From: an uncultured Achromobacter sp.
GTDB lineage: Bacteria > Pseudomonadota > Gammaproteobacteria > Burkholderiales > Burkholderiaceae_B
Direction: 5' to 3'
Assembly (NCBI GenBank): GCA_913775005.1
Contig: CAJYKY010000009.1
Coordinates: 1 to 7,881, forward strand
Length of the DNA stretch: 7,881 nt
This document shows positions 1-5,879 of the stretch, piece by piece. Both the position numbers and the translations under genes were made by a program. Positions within the stretch are counted from its first letter, which is position 1, and every line of letters begins with the position of its first letter. The notes under the pieces were generated by a model. That model was given only the letters and a program-made list of their open reading frames with translations, was not told the DNA's origin and searched no databases.

Positions 1-340
1 AATGATACATGTGGTGTTCGCCCACCTGGGTCGCCAGGTCGCGCGCGGCGTTCACGGCCGGGTTCAGCAGCACGGCCTTGCAGCCCAGTTGCTCGGCCAG
101 CCACAAGGCGTAGAAACCGCCCAATGACGAGCCGACCACGGTCAACGCCCGGGGGCTGTCCGCCTTGGCCAACTGTTGGCGCGCGATGTCCATGGCCAGG
201 TCGAAGGCCTGCCGGGGGCTGGCGGGCAGCTGCGGGGATTGCCAGGCATCGGCCAGGCCCCGCCGCGCCATGGCTTCGGCCATCACGCGGGCTTTGAAGG
301 AGGTGGGCGAGGACCGGAAGCCGTGCAGGTAGAGAATCAT
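1..340 (-). CDS. YqiA/YcfP-family alpha/beta-fold esterase (3' end outside window)
   Basis: Reading the minus strand from the ATG at 340 gives an open frame of 113 codons that continues past the left edge, so the C-terminus is missing. The protein begins MILYLHGFRSSP, matching the N-terminus of E. coli YqiA, where the HGF segment forms the oxyanion region. The nucleophile elbow GSSLGGFYALWL lies at about residues 72-83, with the second Ser of GSS as the expected nucleophile, and is followed by LLNPAVNAARDL, also typical of the family. The Asp and His of the triad would lie beyond the edge. The family is cytoplasmic with esterase activity; the natural substrate is not known to me. The start lies 31 bases after the mpl stop, so the two are probably co-transcribed. 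A weak GGACGAG lies upstream. An in-frame CTG at 355 is a less likely start. The family call is firm; the function is general only. Confidence 0.9.
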   Translation of the reverse strand, partial: MILYLHGFRSSPTSFKARVMAEAMARRGLADAWQSPQLPASPRQAFDLAMDIARQQLAKADSPRALTVVGSSLGGFYALWLAEQLGCKAVLLNPAVNAARDLATQVGEHHMYH

Positions 341-371
341 GAGGTGCTCGTCCAGGGTAGGGGGCTGGCGC

Positions 372-1742
372 TCAGCCGCGAGCCTGAAGGGCATCCAGCA
401 GCTTGCCGTGGATGCCGCCAAACCCGCCGTTGCTCATGACCAGCACCTGATCACCGGGGCGCGCGGCGGCGCTGACGGCATCAACCAATGCGCCGATGTC
501 ATCGTAGCTAGACGCACGATCACCCAGCGGCGCCAGCACTTCAGCCGGATTCCAGCCCAGCGCGTGCTTGCCGCTGTGTGCGCCAAAGCAGAACACGAGG
601 TCCGCATCGGCCAGCGCGTCGGGCAGGCGCGCAGCCATGGTGCCCAGCTTCATGGTGTTCGAACGCGGTTCCAGCACAGCCAGAATGCGCGCCGAGCCGA
701 CTTGGCGGCGCAGGCCTTCCAGCGTGGTGGCGATGGCGGTCGGGTGGTGCGCGAAATCGTCATAGACCTTGACGCCGTTGACCGTGCCGCGCAGCTCCAT
801 GCGGCGCTTGACGCCGGCAAAGCGCGTCAATGCAGCGATGCCGTCGGCCGCCTGCACGCCAATGTGTTCCGCCGCCGCCAACGCGGCCAGCGCGTTCATG
901 CGGTTGTGCTCGCCCGTCAGTGACCAGCGCACCGTGCCCATTGATTGACCGTCGCGCAGGACTTCAAATGCGCCGGCGTCATCGGGGGCAGAGGCCTGCC
1001 AGGCGCCTTCCGGGCCGAACGTGACGGCTTCCGACCAGCAACCGCGCGCCAGCACGCGATCCAGCGCGTCAGACGTGGCGGGGCGCACGATGCGGCCCGA
1101 GCCGGGAATGGTGCGCACAAGATGGTGGAATTGGGTCTCGATGGCAGCCAGATCCGGGAAGATGTCGGCGTGGTCGTATTCCAGGTTGTTCAGGATGGCG
1201 GTGCGCGGCCGGTAATGGACGAACTTCGAGCGCTTGTCGAAAAACGCCGTGTCGTATTCGTCGGCTTCGATCACGAAGGGGCGCTGGGCCGGGTCATAGC
1301 GGGCCGATACGTGCAAGTCCTGCGCGACGCCGCCAATCAGGAAGTTGGGCTTCAGCCCCGCGGCTTCCAGAATCCACGCCAGCATCGAACTGGTGGTGGT
1401 CTTGCCGTGCGTGCCGGCCACCGCCAGCACATGTTGGCCGGGCAGGACGTTGTCGCCCAGCCATTGCGGGCCAGACACATAGCGTGCGCCCGACTCCAGA
1501 ATGGCTTCCATCAGCGGATTGCCCCGGCTGACGACGTTGCCGATGACGTACAGATCGGGCTTGAGCGCCATCTGGTCAACGCCGAAACCTTCGATCAGCT
1601 CGATGCCCTGTTCGGACAATTGCGTGCTCATCGGCGGGTACACGCCCGCGTCGCAACCAGTGACCTTGTGGCCGGCCGCCCGCGCGATCAGCGCCAAGCC
1701 GCCCATGAACGTACCGCAGATGCCAAGAATGTGCAGGTGCAT
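372..1742 (-). CDS. mpl: UDP-N-acetylmuramate:L-alanyl-gamma-D-glutamyl-meso-diaminopimelate ligase
   Basis: A Mur-ligase family enzyme of 456 residues, normal for Mpl. It joins recycled murein tripeptide to UDP-MurNAc in an ATP-dependent cytoplasmic reaction, bypassing MurC, MurD and MurE. Visible motifs in order: N-terminal Rossmann segment HILGICGTFMGG (residues 4-15), ATP-binding P-loop GTHGKTTTS (110-118), EADEYDTAFFDKRSKF (159-174), NLEYDHADIF (186-195), GEHNRMNALAA (277-287), DDFAHHPTAI (328-337), EPRSNTMKLG (358-367) and MSNGGFGG (436-443). The TFMGG and EYDTAFFDKRSKF signatures separate Mpl from MurC. The frame is open 21 codons further upstream, but the ATG at 1742 is preferred because the family N-terminus begins here and an AGGAGA ribosome-binding site precedes it by about 8 bases. 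It is transcribed divergently from the TlpA-like gene and is followed by the esterase gene. Confidence 0.97.
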   Translation of the reverse strand: MHLHILGICGTFMGGLALIARAAGHKVTGCDAGVYPPMSTQLSEQGIELIEGFGVDQMALKPDLYVIGNVVSRGNPLMEAILESGARYVSGPQWLGDNVLPGQHVLAVAGTHGKTTTSSMLAWILEAAGLKPNFLIGGVAQDLHVSARYDPAQRPFVIEADEYDTAFFDKRSKFVHYRPRTAILNNLEYDHADIFPDLAAIETQFHHLVRTIPGSGRIVRPATSDALDRVLARGCWSEAVTFGPEGAWQASAPDDAGAFEVLRDGQSMGTVRWSLTGEHNRMNALAALAAAEHIGVQAADGIAALTRFAGVKRRMELRGTVNGVKVYDDFAHHPTAIATTLEGLRRQVGSARILAVLEPRSNTMKLGTMAARLPDALADADLVFCFGAHSGKHALGWNPAEVLAPLGDRASSYDDIGALVDAVSAAARPGDQVLVMSNGGFGGIHGKLLDALQARG

Positions 1743-1762
1743 TGAAAACTCTCCTGTCGTGC

Positions 1763-1772
1763 ATTGTATATA
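1763..1772 (-). promoter_or_regulatory. Putative -10 region for mpl
   Basis: On the minus strand an AT-rich patch reads TATATATACAAT in otherwise very GC-rich DNA. TACAAT or TATACA could serve as a -10 element about 20-25 bases before the mpl start and upstream of its AGGAGA site. I see no convincing -35 at the right spacing, so this rests on the -10-like patch and its position in a divergent intergenic region. It is an inference only. Confidence 0.35.
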
Positions 1773-1848
1773 TAGCGGCGCCGGCCTCGCTGGCCCCGGA
1801 GGCATTGGCGGGGCGTGGCCGCTTGCGGCGAAAACCGGCGGCAGCGGT

Positions 1849-1854
1849 TATGAT
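1849..1854 (+). promoter_or_regulatory. Putative -10 box directly before the TlpA-like gene
   Basis: TATGAT matches the sigma-70 -10 consensus at 5 of 6 positions and ends six bases before the ATG at 1861. A transcript from this box would be expected to begin at or very near the A of the start codon, giving a leaderless mRNA. This would fit the absence of any Shine-Dalgarno sequence before this gene. The best upstream hexamer, TTGCGG at 1823-1828, is 20 bases away, longer than the usual 16-18, so the promoter is not secure. Confidence 0.35.
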
Positions 1855-1860
1855 CGCGCC

Positions 1861-2394
1861 ATGAATCGACGTCTACTTCTTTCCGCCGGCGTGGCCATCG
1901 CCGCCACGGTTGCGGGCGGCTACACCCTGATGGGGCGCAAGTCCCAGAACGCGGCAACGCCCGCCGTCGCGGGCGATCCCATCCCCGCGCTGATGCAGTT
2001 GCAGATGCCTGACTTGAATGGCGCCACGCATTCGCTGGCCGGTTTCAAAGGGCAGCCGATGGTGGTCAATTTCTGGGCAACCTGGTGCGCGCCGTGCGTC
2101 AAGGAAATGCCCGAACTGGACGCCTTGCAGAAAAAATACCCGCATGTGCGCTTTGTCGGTATCGGCGTCGATTCCGCAGCGAACATGCAAAAATTTGTCG
2201 AGAAAGTGCAAGTTTCCTACCCGCTCTGGGTGATAGGCGCTGGCGCGATCGACACGCTGCGCAAGCTGGGCAACCCCAGCGGTGGCCTGCCTTTTACGAT
2301 CGTTTTCAATGCTGATGGCGGAATTAACCGGAAGATACTGGGTGAAATTCAGCCAGACGATCTGGATCAAACGCTTTCGGGCTTGAAGGCGTAA
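1861..2394 (+). CDS. TlpA/ResA-like membrane-anchored thiol:disulfide oxidoreductase
   Basis: A 177-residue thioredoxin-fold protein of the TlpA/ResA/AhpC-TSA-like class. Residues 5-24 ([20 protein letters not shown]) form one hydrophobic segment after MNRR, suggesting an uncleaved N-terminal anchor or signal with the domain in the periplasm. There is no lipobox cysteine. The domain starts near residue 40. It carries [12 protein letters not shown] with redox cysteines C76 and C79 in a CAPC active site, then KEMPEL, and the cis-proline in GGLPFT (P144) facing the active site. Family members keep periplasmic cysteines reduced, for example in cytochrome c maturation; the partner here cannot be told. 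The frame is open 120 codons further upstream, but that stretch is antisense to mpl, and the ATG at 1861 begins a sensible signal. No Shine-Dalgarno sequence is visible. aroQ follows after 97 bases. Confidence 0.93.
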   Translation: MNRRLLLSAGVAIAATVAGGYTLMGRKSQNAATPAVAGDPIPALMQLQMPDLNGATHSLAGFKGQPMVVNFWATWCAPCVKEMPELDALQKKYPHVRFVGIGVDSAANMQKFVEKVQVSYPLWVIGAGAIDTLRKLGNPSGGLPFTIVFNADGGINRKILGEIQPDDLDQTLSGLKA

Positions 2395-2491
2395 GTCTGT
2401 TGGACAAATAATAGGAATTGGCGTAAAAAGCTGGTTTATCGGCTGTTTTGCCAGCAATTCCACCGTTGGCAATCCACAAATTGGCAAGCGC
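2395..2491 (+). promoter_or_regulatory. AT-rich intergenic region with repeated TTGGC motifs upstream of aroQ
   Basis: This 97-base gap is notably more AT-rich than the flanking genes. It holds TTGGC at 2418-2422, TTGCCA at 2448-2453 (the reverse complement, TGGCAA, recurs at 2467-2472) and two exact TTGGCAA copies at 2466-2472 and 2481-2487, 15 bases apart. GGAATT (2414-2419) and GCTGG (2430-2434) can pair with CCAGC and AATTCC (2451-2461), forming a stem with a 10-base bulge. A weak TTGGAC at 2400-2405 with TAAAAA at 2424-2429 could be a promoter, but neither hexamer is strong. The motifs are directly visible; a regulatory role is inferred. I see no intrinsic terminator for the preceding gene. 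Confidence 0.35.
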
Positions 2492-2926
2492 ATGGCGCAA
2501 AACATACTGGTATTGCATGGCCCGAATCTGAACCTGCTAGGCACCCGGGAACCTCATATCTATGGCAGTTTGACGCTGCCCCAGATCAATGAGCGCCTGG
2601 AGCTGCTTGCAGGGGAACTGGGCGCCAAGCTGACTGCTTGGCAAGGCAATCACGAAGGCGCGCTGGTTGACCGCATTCAGGCGGCCCGGCAAGACGGCAC
2701 AGACTTCATCATCATCAACGCGGCGGCTTATACGCACACCAGCGTCGCAATTCGCGATGCGCTGGCTGGGGTCGCGATCCCATTTATTGAAGTACATTTG
2801 TCCAATCTGTATAAGCGAGAGCCCTTCAGGCATCACTCTTATCTGTCCGATTTGGCGATAGGCCTTATCAGCGGCCTCGGCGCGGACGGCTACGAGGCGG
2901 CTTTGCGCTACGCAGTGCGGCACTGA
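2492..2926 (+). CDS. aroQ: Type II 3-dehydroquinate dehydratase
   Basis: A 144-residue protein of normal length for the small dodecameric type II dehydroquinase. It converts 3-dehydroquinate to 3-dehydroshikimate in the cytoplasm, third step of the shikimate pathway. Hallmarks are all present: [14 protein letters not shown] (8-21) with Arg19, the catalytic Tyr24 in IYG, QGNHEG (51-56), [10 protein letters not shown] with Asn76 (75-84), catalytic His102 in EVHLSN (100-105), and [12 protein letters not shown] (109-120) with Arg113. No key residue is missing. The start fits the family N-terminus ([12 protein letters not shown]), although the upstream GGCAAG is a poor ribosome-binding site. The gene precedes accB by 88 bases, an order I recall from other Gram-negatives such as Pseudomonas aeruginosa (aroQ1-accB-accC-prmA). 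Confidence 0.97.
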   Translation: MAQNILVLHGPNLNLLGTREPHIYGSLTLPQINERLELLAGELGAKLTAWQGNHEGALVDRIQAARQDGTDFIIINAAAYTHTSVAIRDALAGVAIPFIEVHLSNLYKREPFRHHSYLSDLAIGLISGLGADGYEAALRYAVRH

Positions 2927-2944
2927 TCTCGCACCAACTCATCG

Positions 2945-2961
2945 CTTTTACATCTTATACG
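2945..2961 (+). promoter_or_regulatory. AT-rich patch upstream of accB, possible promoter element
   Basis: The 88-base gap between aroQ and accB contains a short AT-rich stretch with TTTACA (2947-2952, 5 of 6 to a -35) and TTATAC/TATACG (2955-2961, -10-like). The two are too close to serve as a pair, and neither has a good partner at 16-18 bases, so a sigma-70 promoter cannot be assigned. The patch may mark an accBC promoter, or accBC may be read through from aroQ. The rest of the gap shows no hairpin followed by a T-run. Confidence 0.25.
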
Positions 2962-3014
2962 GCGCGCGCCCATCGCTACGGACGCCGTCGACACTATCTC
3001 GGGAAGCAGCTTCT

Positions 3015-3470
3015 ATGGACCTTCGAAAACTCAAAACCCTGATCGACCTGGTGGCTGAATCGGGCATCGCCGAGCTCGAAATCACCGAAGGCGAAGGCAA
3101 GGTACGCATCGTCAAGTTCTCGCAGACGTTGCAGCCGGTGGCCTACCACCAGCCCGAAGCCGGCGTGCCTGCCGCCCCGGTCGCCCAGGCCGCCGCCCCG
3201 GCCGCGCCTGCTGCCGAAGCCGCCCCGGTCATCCAGGGCCATGTCGTGAAGGCGCCGATGGTCGGCACGTTCTACCGTTCGCCGAACCCTGGCGCAGCGC
3301 CGTTCATCGACGTGGGCGCCACCGTCAAGGAAGGCGATCCGCTGTGCATCATTGAAGCCATGAAGCTGCTCAATGAAATCGAAGCCGACAAGTCCGGCGT
3401 TATCAAAGAAATCCTGGTCGAAAACGGTGAGCCCGTCGAGTACGGTCAACCCCTGTTCGTCATTGGCTGA
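3015..3470 (+). CDS. accB: Biotin carboxyl carrier protein of acetyl-CoA carboxylase
   Basis: A 151-residue BCCP (E. coli AccB has 156). It carries CO2 on biotin between biotin carboxylase and the carboxyltransferase, in the cytoplasm, at the first committed step of fatty acid synthesis. Residues 1-40 form the N-terminal domain ([18 protein letters not shown]). Residues about 50-72 are an Ala/Pro-rich flexible linker. Residues 76-151 are the biotinyl domain, with [18 protein letters not shown] covering the protruding 'thumb' of acetyl-CoA-carboxylase BCCPs and the biotinylation site [11 protein letters not shown], where Lys117 is the modified residue. The ATG at 3015 is preceded by GGAAG at 3002-3006, a good ribosome-binding site. 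accC begins 8 bases after the stop. The thumb separates this protein from carriers of other biotin-dependent enzymes. Confidence 0.97.
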   Translation: MDLRKLKTLIDLVAESGIAELEITEGEGKVRIVKFSQTLQPVAYHQPEAGVPAAPVAQAAAPAAPAAEAAPVIQGHVVKAPMVGTFYRSPNPGAAPFIDVGATVKEGDPLCIIEAMKLLNEIEADKSGVIKEILVENGEPVEYGQPLFVIG

Positions 3471-3478
3471 TAGCTGAA

Positions 3479-4825
3479 ATGTTCGAAAAAATCCTGATCG
3501 CCAATCGGGGCGAAATCGCCCTGCGCATTCAGCGCGCTTGCCGTGAGCTGGGCATCAAAACCGTGGTCGTGCACTCCGAGGCTGACCGCGAAGCCAAGTA
3601 CGTGCGCCTGGCCGATGAATCCGTGTGCATCGGGCCGGCGCCGTCGCGAGACAGCTACCTGAACATGCCCGCCATCATTTCGGCGGCCGAAGTCACGGAT
3701 TCCGAGGCAATCCACCCGGGTTACGGGTTCTTGTCCGAAAATGCCGACTTTGCCGATCGCGTCGAAAAGAGCGGCTTCGTCTTCATCGGCCCGCGCCCCG
3801 ACACGATTCGCCTGATGGGCGACAAGGTCAGCGCCAAGCGCGCCATGATCGAAGCCGGCGTGCCGGTGGTGCCGGGTTCCGAGGGCGCATTGCCCGAAGA
3901 TCCGCAGGAAATCGTGCGCATTGCGCGCGAAGTGGGCTACCCGGTCATTATCAAGGCAGCAGGCGGCGGCGGTGGCCGGGGCATGCGCGTGGTGTACACC
4001 GAGGCCGCGCTGCTGAACGCCGTCACCATGACGCGTTCGGAAGCGGGCGCCGCGTTCAACAACCCGGAAGTCTATATGGAGAAGTTCCTTGAGAACCCTC
4101 GCCATGTGGAAATCCAGGTGCTGGCCGATGGCGGCCGCAATGCCGTCTGGCTTGGCGAGCGCGATTGCTCGATGCAGCGCCGTCACCAGAAAGTGATCGA
4201 AGAAGCGCCGGCGCCGGGCATTCCCCGCCGCGCGATCGAACGCATTGGCGACCGTTGCGCCGACGCCTGCCGCAAGATGGGTTATCGCGGCGCCGGCACG
4301 TTCGAATTCCTGTATGAAAACGGCGAGTTCTATTTCATTGAAATGAACACCCGCATCCAGGTCGAACACCCGGTCACCGAACTCATCACCGGCATCGACC
4401 TGGTTCAGCAACAGATCCTGGTGGCAGCTGGCGAGAAGTTCACGCTGCGTCAGCGCGATGTGCAGTTCAAGGGCCATGCCATTGAATGCCGCATCAACGC
4501 TGAAGATCCGTTCCGCTTTGTGCCCAGCCCCGGCCGTATCACCAACTGGCATACGCCGGGTGGTCCGGGCGTGCGCATCGATTCGCATGCGTACAACGGC
4601 TACTTCGTGCCGCCGAACTACGATTCGATGATCGCCAAGGTCATCACGTATGGCGACACGCGTGACCAGGCGCTGGCCCGCATGCGCATCGCGCTGTCGG
4701 AAATGGTGGTGGAAGGCATTTCCACCAACATCCCGCTGCACCGCGAGCTGCTGCAAGACGCGCGCTTCATCGAAGGCGGCACCAGCATCCACTATCTGGA
4801 AAACAAGTTGGCTCAGCGTCCCTGA
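3479..4825 (+). CDS. accC: Biotin carboxylase subunit of acetyl-CoA carboxylase
   Basis: A 448-residue biotin carboxylase, essentially the same length as E. coli AccC (449), with key residues at the same numbering. It carboxylates the biotin on AccB using ATP and bicarbonate. The N-terminal domain begins [20 protein letters not shown]. The ATP-grasp domain shows Lys116, Lys159, the glycine-rich loop GGGGGRGM (162-169), His209, Glu276, Glu288, Asn290, Arg292 and Glu296 in [16 protein letters not shown]. Arg338, the biotin/bicarbonate catalytic residue, lies in ECRINAEDP. All catalytic positions are intact. The ATG lies 8 bases after the accB stop, and no clear Shine-Dalgarno sequence is visible, so translation is probably coupled to accB. 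A strong intrinsic terminator follows 11 bases after the stop, closing the unit. Confidence 0.98.
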   Translation: MFEKILIANRGEIALRIQRACRELGIKTVVVHSEADREAKYVRLADESVCIGPAPSRDSYLNMPAIISAAEVTDSEAIHPGYGFLSENADFADRVEKSGFVFIGPRPDTIRLMGDKVSAKRAMIEAGVPVVPGSEGALPEDPQEIVRIAREVGYPVIIKAAGGGGGRGMRVVYTEAALLNAVTMTRSEAGAAFNNPEVYMEKFLENPRHVEIQVLADGGRNAVWLGERDCSMQRRHQKVIEEAPAPGIPRRAIERIGDRCADACRKMGYRGAGTFEFLYENGEFYFIEMNTRIQVEHPVTELITGIDLVQQQILVAAGEKFTLRQRDVQFKGHAIECRINAEDPFRFVPSPGRITNWHTPGGPGVRIDSHAYNGYFVPPNYDSMIAKVITYGDTRDQALARMRIALSEMVVEGISTNIPLHRELLQDARFIEGGTSIHYLENKLAQRP

Positions 4826-4836
4826 CCGACTACCAG

Positions 4837-4857
4837 GGGGCCTCGCGGCCCCTTTTT
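4837..4857 (+). terminator. Intrinsic terminator after accC
   Basis: GGGGCC (4837-4842), loop TCGC, and GGCCCC (4847-4852) form a perfect 6-bp GC stem, followed directly by five T residues (4853-4857). Bases A4835 and G4836 can extend the stem by pairing with the first Ts. It begins 11 bases after the accC stop. This is a textbook Rho-independent terminator for the accBC transcript, though how efficient it is cannot be judged from sequence. Confidence 0.9.
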
Positions 4858-4872
4858 GCTTAATGTGTTTAC

Positions 4873-4910
4873 GGTCATCGGGCCGCGGCATGCGCCGCGG
4901 CCCGATGACC
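4873..4910 (+). repeat. Perfect 17-bp inverted repeat upstream of prmA
   Basis: The left arm GGTCATCGGGCCGCGGC (4873-4889) is the exact reverse complement of the right arm GCCGCGGCCCGATGACC (4894-4910), with an ATGC loop. As RNA this would be a very stable hairpin. It is not followed by a T-run on either strand, so it is not an ordinary intrinsic terminator. It starts 15 bases after the accC terminator T-run and ends 16 bases before the prmA ATG. The prmA ribosome-binding site GGAAG (4915-4919) lies 4 bases beyond the stem. It could be a cis-acting RNA structure in the prmA leader, a protein-binding palindrome or a dispersed repeat unit. The structure is certain, the role unknown. Confidence 0.9.
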
Positions 4911-4926
4911 AGATGGAAGAATAATC

Positions 4927-5853
4927 ATGCGTGAACTCGTGCTCCATTGCCTAGAGGCGCAGGCCGAAGCCTTGTCGGACGCGCTGCTGGAAGCGGGCGT
5001 GTTGTCCGTGTCCGTAGAAGACGCCGACTTCGGCACCGATGACGAGCGTCCGTTGTTTGGCGAGCCGGGCACCGAGCCCGACGTGCAGGCCTGGGACCGC
5101 AACCGCGTCGTGGCCCTGCTGCCTGATGGCGCCGACCCCGCGCAGATCATGGAAGAAGCCGCCGCGGCCGGCGAACTGGACCCGGCGGTGTTTACCGGCT
5201 GGAGCCTGCGCGATGTGCCGGACGCCGATTGGGTGCGCCTGACGCAATCGCAGTTTGGCCCCATCCACATTGCCGAGCGCTTGTGGATCGTGCCCAGCTG
5301 GCACCGCGACAATCCCGACGTGCCGGGTCTGGACCCGGCCGCCGCCGAAGATGGCGCGATCCATATCGAACTGGACCCGGGCCTGGCGTTCGGCACCGGC
5401 AGCCACCCGACGACGCATCTTTGCCTGGCCTGGCTCGAAGCCGACATGCCCAAGGGCGCGACGTTGCTGGATTACGGCTGCGGTTCGGGCATCCTGGCCA
5501 TTGCTGCCCGCAAGCTGGGAGCAGGGCCGACGCAAGCCGTGGACATCGACGCGCAGGCTGTGCAAAGCACCGTCTATAACGCCGAGGTCAATCGCGTGGA
5601 ACTGCAAGCCATGCTGCCCGACGGGCTGGCCGATGGCACGTTCGAGGTCGTTGTCGCCAACATTCTGTCCAACCCGCTGAAGGTGCTGGCGCCGATGCTG
5701 GCCGGCCGCGTGGCGGCGGGCGGGCATCTGGTGCTGTCCGGCGTGCTGGAGCGTCAGGCCGAGGAAGTGGCCGCCGCCTATGCGCCGTGGATGGCCATGT
5801 CGGTCTGGCGAGCACGTGACGGCTGGGTCTGCCTGCACGGCCAGAAAGCCTGA
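4927..5853 (+). CDS. prmA: Ribosomal protein L11 methyltransferase
   Basis: A 308-residue class I SAM-dependent methyltransferase, slightly longer than E. coli PrmA (293). It trimethylates ribosomal protein L11 in the cytoplasm. The N-terminal L11-recognition domain (roughly 1-100) begins [20 protein letters not shown]. The catalytic domain shows the PrmA signature [14 protein letters not shown] (150-163), the SAM-binding motif [15 protein letters not shown] (180-194), the acidic strand AVDIDAQAV (204-212) and ANILSNPL (244-251), the PrmA version of the NPPY-like motif. No key residue is lost. The start is supported by GGAAG at 4915-4919. The gene follows the accBC terminator and a perfect inverted repeat, so it probably has its own control or depends on read-through. 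It is followed after 26 bases by the zinc-ribbon/DUF3426 gene. Confidence 0.96.
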   Translation: MRELVLHCLEAQAEALSDALLEAGVLSVSVEDADFGTDDERPLFGEPGTEPDVQAWDRNRVVALLPDGADPAQIMEEAAAAGELDPAVFTGWSLRDVPDADWVRLTQSQFGPIHIAERLWIVPSWHRDNPDVPGLDPAAAEDGAIHIELDPGLAFGTGSHPTTHLCLAWLEADMPKGATLLDYGCGSGILAIAARKLGAGPTQAVDIDAQAVQSTVYNAEVNRVELQAMLPDGLADGTFEVVVANILSNPLKVLAPMLAGRVAAGGHLVLSGVLERQAEEVAAAYAPWMAMSVWRARDGWVCLHGQKA

Positions 5854-5879
5854 GCACGGCGTCGGCAGGATCGCAACAC

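Noticed and set aside
945..1745. 266-codon plus-strand frame opposite mpl
   Set aside because: It is antisense to a clear, complete mpl with all catalytic motifs and has no recognisable family.
1501..1860. 120-codon N-terminal extension of the TlpA-like frame
   Set aside because: It would overlap mpl on the other strand and place the signal-anchor segment mid-protein. The ATG at 1861 gives a normal N-terminus.
3446..4891. 481-codon open frame on the minus strand, antisense to accC
   Set aside because: It lies almost exactly opposite accC, has no recognisable domain, and is explained by the strong third-position GC bias that opens antisense frames in GC-rich coding DNA.
4873..4910. The 17-bp inverted repeat as an intrinsic terminator
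   Set aside because: No T-run follows the stem on either strand, and the preceding hairpin at 4837-4857 already meets all criteria for an accC terminator.
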